This document shows, piece by piece, positions 23,124-30,756 of a DNA stretch of 64,000 bases (the stretch's first letter is position 1; each line of letters opens with the position of its first letter). Origin of the DNA: Saxibacter everestensis (lineage in GTDB: Bacteria > Actinomycetota > Actinomycetes > Actinomycetales > Brevibacteriaceae). The DNA lies in the NCBI RefSeq assembly GCF_025787225.1, contig NZ_CP090958.1:1765856-1829855 (forward strand). Reading direction: 5' to 3'. Under the pieces are notes generated by a model. That model had not been told where the DNA came from, made no database searches, and worked only from the letters and a program-made list of their open reading frames with translations. A program made the position numbers and the translations under genes.

Positions 23124-24429
23124 TGCTGCCGGGCCCCTGCTCGATCGTGCCGGAATCAGTTTCGCCGTTATCGAGCGCGCCGTCATCGACCGTGCTGGTT
23201 CCGACGTCCGTCGATAGTCCGAGCCACGACCGAATGGCTTCCTCATGCTGGTTGAGCAGCGGCGGCGTGTTGTGCTTTTCGCGGGTCGTCTCGTGCTCCC
23301 CCGCCTGGTCGGCGCCGAAGAATCGCAGCGGCGGACCGGGCAGCCGGATGTCGCCAAGCACCGGATGCTCGACGTCGACGATGAGCTTCTGCGCTTCGAC
23401 CTGGTCCCAGGCGTACACCTCATCAAGCGAACGCACCTTGCCGGCCGGAACACCCGCATCGGCGAGGATCGCCAGCAGTTCTTCGCTCTGATACGTCGAG
23501 AACGCCTTCTCGATCGTCTCGATCAGCGCTGGACGATTCGCTACCCGGGCGGGATTGTTCTCAAAGCCCGGCGTCTCCGGGTCGAGGTCGAACCTGGTGC
23601 AGAGCCGATTCCAGAGCCCCTGGCTTCCCACGCTGATCTGCACGGCGCCATCGGCGCAGTGGAACAACCCGTACGGTGCTATCGAGGGGTGGTGGTTGCC
23701 GGCGGCACGCGGTACCTCGCCGGCCACGGTGGCCCGGGTGCCCTGGAAGGCGTGCACGCCGACGATGGCGGCGATCAGCGAGGTGCGGACGATCTGGCCG
23801 CGCCCGGTGCGTTCACGCTGCAGCAGCGCGGAGACGACCCCAAAGGCGCCATACATGCCGGAGAGCAGGTCGGCGATTGGCACACCGACCCGCTGCGGGT
23901 CATCCGGCCCTGAACCTGTCAGCGACATCAGACCTGCTTCGCCCTGGGCGATCTGGTCATACCCGGCCCGGCCGCCTTCCGGCCCGTCGTGGCCGAATCC
24001 CGTGATCGAGAGCACCACAAGCCTGGGATTGATTTCCAGCAGCCGCGACATCGAGAAGCCGAGCCGGTCAAGCACTCCGGTCCTGAAATTCTCAAGCAGC
24101 ACGTCCGCGCGTTCGACCAGTTTCGTCAGGACTTCCTTGCCATCCTCGGACTTCAGGTCCAGTGCGATGGATTCCTTGTTCCGGTTGCAGGAAAGAAAGT
24201 AGGTTGCCTGCTTGTCGTCCTCGGGACCGACGAAGGGCGGACCCCAGTTGCGGGTGTCGTCGCCATGTCCAGGGGTCTCGACCTTGATCACCCGTGCCCC
24301 GAGGTCGCCGAGCATCATTCCGGCGTGCGGGCCGGCCAGCGCGCGGGTCAGGTCGACGACCGTGTATCCGGACAGCGGTGAGGCGTCCTCGGCGGGGCGG
24401 GGCGCTTGGGTATCGGGCGATGATGTCAT
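23116..24429 (-). CDS. CaiB/BaiF-type (family III) CoA-transferase
   Basis: A 437-aa enzyme that moves CoA between carboxylic acids. The N-terminal Rossmann part has VVDLTRALAGPHAGMMLGDLGARVIKVE. The catalytic aspartate is D158 in GYDQIAQGE. The second domain has LLAILADAGVPAGKVRSLDEV and the late IRLPGPP segment. The acidic C-terminus (about 40 residues) is not conserved. Coupling to the carboxyltransferase gene suggests joint use in acyl-CoA activation or dicarboxylate metabolism, which also fits the decayed SLC13-type carrier just upstream. The substrate is not identifiable. Confidence 0.9.
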   Translation of the reverse strand: MTSSPDTQAPRPAEDASPLSGYTVVDLTRALAGPHAGMMLGDLGARVIKVETPGHGDDTRNWGPPFVGPEDDKQATYFLSCNRNKESIALDLKSEDGKEVLTKLVERADVLLENFRTGVLDRLGFSMSRLLEINPRLVVLSITGFGHDGPEGGRAGYDQIAQGEAGLMSLTGSGPDDPQRVGVPIADLLSGMYGAFGVVSALLQRERTGRGQIVRTSLIAAIVGVHAFQGTRATVAGEVPRAAGNHHPSIAPYGLFHCADGAVQISVGSQGLWNRLCTRFDLDPETPGFENNPARVANRPALIETIEKAFSTYQSEELLAILADAGVPAGKVRSLDEVYAWDQVEAQKLIVDVEHPVLGDIRLPGPPLRFFGADQAGEHETTREKHNTPPLLNQHEEAIRSWLGLSTDVGTSTVDDGALDNGETDSGTIEQGPGSNG

Positions 24430-24460
24430 CGGTGGACCTGCTCTTTCTTCTCTTGTCGTC

Positions 24461-24781
24461 TTACAGCCAGCCTGGAACCACGAGGACCAGCCGCGCGATC
24501 AGCGGACCGACGGCGACAACTACGGCACTGTAGCTCAGGATCTGCTTGTAGAACCGATCGCGGTCAGTGCCCTTGGCATTGGCAAGTGCAAGTACCAGCG
24601 CCCCGTTGGTTGAGAACGGTGAAACGTCGACGATTGTCGATGAAACGGCAAGGGCCGCGATCATTCCTACGGCTCCAATCTCACCACCCAGCAGGAACGG
24701 CACTGCCAGCGGGATGGTCGCCGCGAGGATTGCGGTGGAGGAAGCGAACGCGGAGACGGGCGTCAGTCTCCTGTTCGGGAG
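24461..24781 (-). pseudogene. C-terminal fragment of an SLC13/DASS-type carboxylate transporter
   Basis: The frame encodes about 105 residues with TPVSAFASSTAILAATIPLAVPFL, then SSTIVDVSPFSTNGALVLANA and a last membrane helix. This is the C-terminal half-repeat of a divalent-anion permease. The sequence upstream of about 24781 no longer matches and runs straight into the 3' flank of the PH-domain gene, so roughly three quarters of the gene is missing. An initiation at the GTG at 24703 would give only 80 aa. It is a deletion remnant of what may once have been the transporter for the CoA-transferase substrate. Confidence 0.75.
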
Positions 24782-24837
24782 GAGATTCGGGGACTGAAAT
24801 TCCTATTGCATCGCCGAACCTAGCGCTCCGAGCCGCC

Positions 24838-25299
24838 TCAGCGGGGATTTCCGGCCGTCCCCAAACTGTCCACCAGCGAGCTAAGGCGTTCAGCCTCCCG
24901 CAAGCCGTATTCGCCGTCGGCGCGCTGGATCGCCATCACAGCGAGCGTCGTCCCGTCCGCCAGGTCGAGGGTGACCCAAGGGTCGCCGCTCAGGTATTCG
25001 AAACGGACCGCCACGATCTCGGCCCAGGTCAGCCTGCGCGCGCGAACCAGGTTCCGCACGTAAAGGCCGGATCCGGACGGCCGGGCCCGCACCGAGACCA
25101 TCCAGAGCATGATGCCGACGAAAAGCGCCCCGAGACCGAGCAGGCTCAGTTGGTCGAACAGGTCGAATCCTTCGACACCTTCGCCCCGGAGGCCGATGCC
25201 GATCACGATGAAGCCGAGCATCACGATCACTGCCAGCGGAATCATCACGAACCTGGCTCGCCGCGGCGCGAATACGCGTAACTGTTCGCCATCCGGCAT
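24838..25299 (-). CDS. PH-domain membrane protein next to hisG
   Basis: A 153-aa protein with two N-terminal membrane helices (about residues 16-36 and 48-68), followed by a bacterial PH-like domain (GLYVRNLVRARRLTWAEIVAVRFEYLSGDPWVTLDLADGTTLAVMAIQ). This arrangement behind hisG is common in actinobacteria. It begins only two bases after the hisG stop. Function unknown. Confidence 0.8.
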   Translation of the reverse strand: MPDGEQLRVFAPRRARFVMIPLAVIVMLGFIVIGIGLRGEGVEGFDLFDQLSLLGLGALFVGIMLWMVSVRARPSGSGLYVRNLVRARRLTWAEIVAVRFEYLSGDPWVTLDLADGTTLAVMAIQRADGEYGLREAERLSSLVDSLGTAGNPR

Positions 25300-25301
25300 G
25301 G

Positions 25302-26147
25302 CTACATCCGGCAGGCGTGAATCGTGCTGACCAGGATGGCGCGCGCTCCGACGCTATAGAGCGCGTCCATCACCTTGTTGCTGTCTTCCCGGGTCACCAT
25401 GGAGCGCACCGCCATCCACTGCGGATCATGCATGGCGGACACAGTCGGCGATTCGAAGCCGGGAGTCAGCTTGATTGCCTCGTCGAGCAGGTCCGTGGGA
25501 ACGTCATAGTCCATCAGGACGTATCGACGCGCGACCAGCACGCTTTCCAGCCGGCGCGCCAGCACCTGCACGGCCTGGCTCGGTTCCGTGTCTTTGCGGG
25601 AGATCAGCACTCCCTCACTGTCCAGCAACGATTCGCCGAACACCTCAAGCCCGGCTGCCCGAAGGGTCGATCCGGTTTCGACCACGTCGGCAATCGCATC
25701 GGCAACTCCGAGCTGGATAGACACCTCTACCGCTCCATCCAGCTTGACCGGGGTCGCGCTCACGCCACGACGCTCCAGGTCGGCCGCCACCAGGGTCGGG
25801 TAACTGGTAGCGATCCGCAGTCCCTCCAGCTGACCGATGTCGGTGAACTTGCCGGCCGGGCCCGCGTAGTGGAACGTCGAGCTGCCAAATCCAAGCGTCG
25901 CGATCTCCTGAGCGTTCGCGCCCGAGTCGAGCAACAGGTCGCGGCCGGTGATGCCGACGTCGAGGATTCCTTCGCCGACGTAGACAGCGATATCCCGGGG
26001 ACGCAGGAAAAAGAATTCAGCGTCGTTGTCCGGGTCGGCCCGGACGAGTTCCTTCGAGTCACGGCGACGGCGGTAGCCGGCTTCCTCGAGCATAGTCGCG
26101 GCGGCCTCTGACAGGGCGCCCTTGTTTGGTACCGCAATGCGGAGCAT
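25302..26147 (-). CDS. hisG: ATP phosphoribosyltransferase, long form
   Basis: This 281-aa enzyme catalyses the first committed step of histidine synthesis, ATP plus PRPP to PR-ATP. MLRIAVPNKGALSEAA, LRPRDIAVYVGEGILDVGITGRDLL and the PRPP loop region VETGSTLRAAGL are typical. The C-terminal ACT-like domain (about residues 210-281) marks the long, histidine-inhibited form that needs no HisZ. It lies 40 bp after hisE. Confidence 0.96.
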   Translation of the reverse strand: MLRIAVPNKGALSEAAATMLEEAGYRRRRDSKELVRADPDNDAEFFFLRPRDIAVYVGEGILDVGITGRDLLLDSGANAQEIATLGFGSSTFHYAGPAGKFTDIGQLEGLRIATSYPTLVAADLERRGVSATPVKLDGAVEVSIQLGVADAIADVVETGSTLRAAGLEVFGESLLDSEGVLISRKDTEPSQAVQVLARRLESVLVARRYVLMDYDVPTDLLDEAIKLTPGFESPTVSAMHDPQWMAVRSMVTREDSNKVMDALYSVGARAILVSTIHACRM

Positions 26148-26187
26148 GTTGATAAAGTCCTTGGCGTCTTAAGTGGGTGGTGAGCAC

Positions 26188-26451
26188 CTAGAGGTGGGTG
26201 TTGATGTCGTCGAGGGTCAGTCCCTTGGCGACCATCAACACCTGAAGATGGTAGAGCAGCTGCGAAATCTCCTCGGCTGTCTCCCGGTCGGACTCATACT
26301 CGGCAGCCATCCATACCTCGGCGGCTTCCTCGACAATCTTTTTGCCGATCGCATGCACTCCTGCGTCCAGTTCTGCGACGGTTTTCGACCCTGCGGGACG
26401 ACTGGCGGCTTTTTCCTGGAGTTCTGCAAACAGGGAGTCGAAGGTTTTCAC
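26188..26451 (-). CDS. hisE: Phosphoribosyl-ATP pyrophosphatase
   Basis: An 87-aa MazG-like enzyme that removes pyrophosphate from PR-ATP. The metal-binding [16 protein letters not shown] motif and [14 protein letters not shown] are present. The GTG at 26451 gives the family N-terminus [15 protein letters not shown], with GGAGG just upstream although the spacing is short. A TTG at 26490 is possible but lacks a ribosome site. It lies 35 bp after ribM. Confidence 0.95.
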   Translation of the reverse strand: MKTFDSLFAELQEKAASRPAGSKTVAELDAGVHAIGKKIVEEAAEVWMAAEYESDRETAEEISQLLYHLQVLMVAKGLTLDDINTHL

Positions 26452-26486
26452 ACCCTCCAGCCTAGTGCCTGCCGGAATCTCACGGC

Positions 26487-27143
26487 TCAAGGTGCTCGTA
26501 AGTCGGACGCCGAGGCGTACGGCGACGACGCAGTTTGCCGGCTCCGGCGAGCCCAGTCGCGCAGTCCGATGATCACCATGACCAGGAAGATCAGATAGAC
26601 CGCGCCAGAGAAGACCAGGCCGCCGCTAACTGCCAGCGGGATGCCGACCAGATCGACGGCAAGCCAGACGAACCAGAACTCGACAATCGCCCGGCCCTGC
26701 GCGTACATCGCGACAAGGCTGCCGATGAAGATATAGGCGTCCGGGATCGGAGACCAGGACAGGTTCCAGATGTGCAGTATCGAAGCGAACAAAGCGGTGC
26801 CCGCGAGCAACGCGACAATCAGCAGCACCCGCTCCTTCCGGCTGGCCCAGCGCACGGTGACCGAACCCGATTCCGCCTTGCTCTTTCGCCACTGGGTCCA
26901 CCCCCAGATCGCGGCCGCAACGATGACGACCTGCCGGGAGGCGTTTCCGCCAAGGCCTGCTGACATGCTGGCCGAGAACAACAGGATCGAACCGAGTATC
27001 TGGACCGGCCAGGACAGAATATTGCGTCGCAGCGCCAGAACCACGGTCAACAGGGCGAAGACATTGCCGAACAAGTCGGAATAGGGCACGGGCCTGCCCA
27101 ACAGTTCGAAAGCCGGGGTGTTCAGCCAGCTGAATATGTCCAT
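26487..27143 (-). CDS. ribM: PnuC-like riboflavin transporter (RibM/PnuX)
   Basis: A 218-aa membrane protein of the PnuC family with about seven helices. The core shows [30 protein letters not shown] and [45 protein letters not shown]. PnuC homologues usually move nicotinamide riboside, but those under FMN riboswitch control in actinobacteria (RibM) take up riboflavin, and this gene follows such a switch. The ATG at 27143 (MDIFSW) is preferred because AGGA lies directly upstream; another ATG is four codons earlier. hisE and hisG follow closely and may be partly co-transcribed. Confidence 0.88.
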   Translation of the reverse strand: MDIFSWLNTPAFELLGRPVPYSDLFGNVFALLTVVLALRRNILSWPVQILGSILLFSASMSAGLGGNASRQVVIVAAAIWGWTQWRKSKAESGSVTVRWASRKERVLLIVALLAGTALFASILHIWNLSWSPIPDAYIFIGSLVAMYAQGRAIVEFWFVWLAVDLVGIPLAVSGGLVFSGAVYLIFLVMVIIGLRDWARRSRQTASSPYASASDLRAP

Positions 27144-27267
27144 GGTGTTCCTCATCGGTCGCGTTCAAAACACGGTCCGGGGTACCATCAAGGATTCGGA
27201 TCGACGCCAACGACGGCGCAACCTGACCCTCGGCGCGAGCGGCGGTTCGACATGCCGATCGCGTCGC

Positions 27268-27396
27268 GTGCATCCTCCCATCCGGACTTTAACCGTCGGT
27301 CCCGGAATTTCACCGAGTCAACCGGCACCCCGAAAGGTGCCGGGTCGCGGACTATAACCGCCGGTTCGGACTTTCACCGACCCCGGAGCACGTACT
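27268..27396 (-). promoter_or_regulatory. FMN riboswitch (RFN element)
   Basis: On minus the conserved blocks appear in order: GGTCGGTGAAAGTCCGAACC, GGCGGTTATAGTCCGCGACC, a variable hairpin with complementary GGCACC/GGTGCC arms, GTGAAATTCCGGGACC, and GACGGTTAAAGTCCGGATGG ending in GAGGATGCA. These are the joining segments of the RFN aptamer. About 120 nt separate it from the ribM start, room for an expression platform. FMN binding should reduce expression of the transporter. Confidence 0.95.
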
Positions 27397-27431
27397 TATT
27401 GCAGGCTTACAGCTTAACGCAGGGCGGCTGT

Positions 27432-28100
27432 TCAGTGCCCGCCGCAGCGCGCTTGAGCCAGCTGCCGCAGCTCGTCCACGGCGGCGGCGGGTTTCTCAGC
27501 GGAGTACACTGCGGAGCCGGCCACGAAAACATTTGCTCCGGCGTCTGCCGCGCGCTCGATTGTCTTCGCCGAGACGCCACCGTCTACCTGCACCCATACG
27601 TCGAGGTTCGCCGCGGAGATTGCCGCGCGGGTTCGCTGGATCTTCGGCAGGCAGACGTCGAGGAATTGCTGACCGCCGAAGCCGGGCTCGACGGTCATGA
27701 TCAGGATCATGTCGAACTCGCCGAGCAGGTCCAGGTACGGCTCGATCGGGGTCGCAGGCTTCAGCGCTATGGCGGCCCGAACACCCTTCGATCGCAGCTC
27801 CCGGGCAAGCCGAACCGGCGCCTTAGCCGCTTCAGCGTGGAAAGTCACCGATGCCGCGCCGGCTTCGGCGTAGGCCGGGGCATGCAGATCGGCATTCTCG
27901 ATCATCAGGTGCGCATCCAGCGGGATCGGCGATACCTTGGCCAGACGCTCGACGATCGGCAGCCCCAGGGTCAGGTTCGGCACGAAATGATTGTCCATCA
28001 CGTCGATGTGCGCGTAGTCCGCTGCTGAGATCGCTGCCAGCTCGGATTCCAGGTTCGCGAAGTCAGCGGACAGAATACTCGGATTGATTAGAATTCCCAC
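27432..28100 (-). CDS. rpe: Ribulose-phosphate 3-epimerase
   Basis: A 222-aa TIM barrel that interconverts ribulose-5-phosphate and xylulose-5-phosphate. The metal and catalytic residues are in [24 protein letters not shown] and [21 protein letters not shown] and [12 protein letters not shown] complete the active site. The GTG at 28100 starts the protein at the family position; a longer frame upstream is not conserved. The FMN riboswitch of ribM begins about 36 bp after its stop. Confidence 0.95.
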   Translation of the reverse strand: MGILINPSILSADFANLESELAAISAADYAHIDVMDNHFVPNLTLGLPIVERLAKVSPIPLDAHLMIENADLHAPAYAEAGAASVTFHAEAAKAPVRLARELRSKGVRAAIALKPATPIEPYLDLLGEFDMILIMTVEPGFGGQQFLDVCLPKIQRTRAAISAANLDVWVQVDGGVSAKTIERAADAGANVFVAGSAVYSAEKPAAAVDELRQLAQARCGGH

Positions 28101-28110
28101 GACACCGACT

Positions 28111-28290
28111 CTATCCAATGTCCGCCGACGGCGTCCCCTCGTCCCATACCGGAACATGGCCCCGTGCCGGAACGTCGTCCCCACGGGCCACGGCCGGCTG
28201 CGGTAATCCCGCCGCCTGCGGTAACGGGCCGGGCGGGAACGGCAGCGCCTGCGGCAGCAGCAGCGGACCGTACCAGCCGGCGTGCCGCAA
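28111..28290 (-). other. possible small ORF between rsmB and rpe
   Basis: A frame of 59 codons from a TTG at 28290 ends 11 bp before rpe. Its codons are almost all G/C-ending and it reads as a Pro/Leu-rich peptide ([18 protein letters not shown]...). The start codon is weak, there is no clear ribosome site and no family was recognised. It could equally be non-coding GC-rich spacer. Confidence 0.25.
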
Positions 28291-28321
28291 CCTGATCGCG
28301 ACTGACCGGCAGCGACGACCC

Positions 28322-29770
28322 TCAGGCGCCGGTCTTGCGCAGCAGCGCCAGAAACATCCCGTCGGTTCCGTGCAGATGCGGCCACAGCTGGGCGAATCGC
28401 CCAGAACCTGCGCCGATGTTGGTGCCGGCAACTGTGTCAAGCGCCTGGGGCGCATCAAGCACTTCGAGGCCGGGGGTCGACTTCATCACGTCCTCGATCA
28501 CCGCAATCGTCTCTGCGGCGTGCGGCGAGCAGGTCGTGTACGCCACGACTCCGCCGGGCCGGACAGCCCTGATGCCGGACTTGAGCAGTTCGCGCTGGAC
28601 CGGAGCCAGTGCCGGTATGTCGGCCGGCAGACGTCGCCATCGCGCCTCGGGCCGACGACGCAGTGCGCCCAATCCCGTGCACGGCACATCGATGAGGACC
28701 CGGTCGTACTGATCCGGAAACTCAGTGCCGAAGTCGCGGCCGTCTCCGGTCAGGATTTCGTGGTCGCCGCGGTGCGGTTGCAGCGCCTGCACAACGAGCT
28801 TGGAACGGTGTTCGCTGAGCTCGACCGCGGTGAGCGTCGCGCCTCGCTGATCGCCGATCGCCGCAAGCAGTGCGCTCTTACCGCCGGGGCCGGAGCACAG
28901 GTCGAGCCAACGCCCGGTGTTCCGCGCTTCGTCGATCTCGGGCACCAGCAGAGCCTGAGCCACCAGCTGAGACCCCTCGTCCTGCACCCGGACCAGCCCG
29001 GAGCGCACGGACGGGAACGATGCTGGCTCCCGGCCGGCCGCCAGCGCGGCTACCGGAGACCATCGGCCGGGCTCGGCACCCTCGTCGAGCAGGTCCTGTA
29101 CCGCTGTCAGCCCCGGCAGGGCCGTGAGCGCAGGCGTCGCCGGTACGTTGTCCGCAGCCAGCAGGGCTTCGAGCTCCTCAGCCGGACGACCGTGCGCAAG
29201 CAATGCCTGCCGGAAGGCCCGGATGATCCATTCCGGATGTGAGCTGCGCGCCGCGAATGCTGCCGCCTCAGACATGCCTTCGGTTGCCTTGGCCGGCCAG
29301 TCTTCTGCCGGAACTTCGGAAATACGCCGCAGCACCGCATTGGCGAACTTCGACGGGCCAATGCCCAGCTCCGACCTGACCAGGCCTACTGTCGAATCCA
29401 CGGCGGCATGCGCGCCAACCCGCATCGCGAGCAGCTGGTGCGCGCCCAGGCGGAGCGCGTTGAGTAAGGGCGGCTGGATGTCGGCAAGCGCCCGGTCGGT
29501 GCAGCGAGCGATCACGGCATCGTAGTAGCCCTGTCCACGCAGCGTGCCGTAAGTGAGTTCGGTGGCGAAGCCCGCATCGCGGCCGCTGAGTCGACGCCGG
29601 CTCAACAGCCCGGGTAGCACCAGGTTGGCGTAGGCGTCGTCCTCGGTCACCGCCTGCAGCACCGCGTACGAGACGGCGCGCGGTGCGTCGGCGTGCCTTG
29701 TCCGCTGCGATGGCGCGGTGGCGGTGCGTTCAAGCTTCCCCGGTTGAACCGGCCTTGGTCTGGGGCTCAT
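28322..29770 (-). CDS. rsmB: 16S rRNA (cytosine-967 C5)-methyltransferase, RsmB/Sun type
   Basis: A 482-aa protein. The N-terminal NusB-like RNA-binding domain (about residues 30-165) precedes a SAM-dependent methyltransferase domain with [15 protein letters not shown] (SAM loop), [20 protein letters not shown] (catalytic PC motif) and a second cysteine in [13 protein letters not shown]. It modifies small-subunit rRNA in the cytoplasm. It overlaps the fmt stop by 4 bp, the conserved fmt-rsmB pair. Confidence 0.95.
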   Translation of the reverse strand: MSPRPRPVQPGKLERTATAPSQRTRHADAPRAVSYAVLQAVTEDDAYANLVLPGLLSRRRLSGRDAGFATELTYGTLRGQGYYDAVIARCTDRALADIQPPLLNALRLGAHQLLAMRVGAHAAVDSTVGLVRSELGIGPSKFANAVLRRISEVPAEDWPAKATEGMSEAAAFAARSSHPEWIIRAFRQALLAHGRPAEELEALLAADNVPATPALTALPGLTAVQDLLDEGAEPGRWSPVAALAAGREPASFPSVRSGLVRVQDEGSQLVAQALLVPEIDEARNTGRWLDLCSGPGGKSALLAAIGDQRGATLTAVELSEHRSKLVVQALQPHRGDHEILTGDGRDFGTEFPDQYDRVLIDVPCTGLGALRRRPEARWRRLPADIPALAPVQRELLKSGIRAVRPGGVVAYTTCSPHAAETIAVIEDVMKSTPGLEVLDAPQALDTVAGTNIGAGSGRFAQLWPHLHGTDGMFLALLRKTGA

Positions 29771-30735
29771 CGGGTCTCCTCGGTATCTGTGTCGGTGGCC
29801 AAGGCTGCATCGGTGGCCAAGCCGCCGTCGGTATCGAAAGCTTGTGCGCCGCCGCCGCGCATCCAGTCGATGGCCGTCATCCAGCCCTTACCCGGCGGGT
29901 TCACCTTGCCGAGCCGGACCGGGTGAGTGCCGGTACCGACCAGCACCTCCGAGCTGTCCGCGACGATTCGTCCCGGGACGATCGGCCCGGCATCGGACCT
30001 CACGGTCACCGGAGCGATCTTGCAGCGTTCGCCGGCGAGCAAAGTCCAGGCTCCGGGGGCCGGGGTGGTGCCCCGGATCGTCCGGTCGATCTGCTCGGCG
30101 GTGTCTTGCCAGTGAATCTGGGCGTCCGCGCTCACCACTTTGGCAGCGTGCGTCCCGCCGGCCGGCTGCTCACTGGGCGTGGCAGTTCCCGCGGCTAGCT
30201 GGGTCAGGCTCTCCAGCAGCAGCCCGGCGCCATCGACTGCGAGGCGCTCCAGTAGAGCGCCGGCGGTGTCCTGATCAGAAATCGCTGCGCGGGAAGTACC
30301 CAGCACCGGCCCGGTGTCCAGGCCTTCGTCGAGCTGGAAGACGCTGACACCTGTTTCGGAGTCTCCAGCCATAATGGCGCGCTGCACCGGGGCAGCTCCG
30401 CGCCAGCGTGGCAGCAGGGAGAAGTGCAGGTTCAACCACGGCGCGATCGCCAATGCCCGAGGACCCACGATTGCGCCATACGCGACAATCGGCACGGCAT
30501 CCGGCCGGAATCCCGCAAGCGCGTCCAGAACGTCGCCTCGCAGGCGGGACGCTTCAACTACCGGAATGCCGAGTTCGATGGCGCGCGCCTTCACCGGGCT
30601 TGCGGTCAGAATCCGCTTCCGCCCGACCGGAGCATCCGGCCGAGTGAGCACCGCGACGACGTCGTGCGCGCTTTCGGCCAGGACGTTCAGTGAGGGAAGA
30701 GCCACCTCCGGGGTACCTGCAAATATCAAACGCAC
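29767..30735 (-). CDS. fmt: Methionyl-tRNA formyltransferase
   Basis: A 322-aa enzyme that formylates initiator Met-tRNA using 10-formyl-tetrahydrofolate. The catalytic region includes LNLHFSLLPRWRGAAPVQRAI. The N-terminus is RLIFAGTPEVALPSL, and the C-terminal tRNA-binding domain includes PGPAPGAWTLL-like residues (TTPAPGAWTLL). The start is GTG. It lies between priA and rsmB, with a 4-bp overlap with rsmB. Confidence 0.96.
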   Translation of the reverse strand: MRLIFAGTPEVALPSLNVLAESAHDVVAVLTRPDAPVGRKRILTASPVKARAIELGIPVVEASRLRGDVLDALAGFRPDAVPIVAYGAIVGPRALAIAPWLNLHFSLLPRWRGAAPVQRAIMAGDSETGVSVFQLDEGLDTGPVLGTSRAAISDQDTAGALLERLAVDGAGLLLESLTQLAAGTATPSEQPAGGTHAAKVVSADAQIHWQDTAEQIDRTIRGTTPAPGAWTLLAGERCKIAPVTVRSDAGPIVPGRIVADSSEVLVGTGTHPVRLGKVNPPGKGWMTAIDWMRGGGAQAFDTDGGLATDAALATDTDTEETR

Positions 30736-30756
30736 CGTCGTATCCTACCTACTTGC

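Noticed and set aside
23124-23459. Extended start of the carboxyltransferase
   Set aside because: The extra 112 residues are Arg/Ser-rich shadow of the CoA-transferase frame; the ATG at 23123 fits the family.
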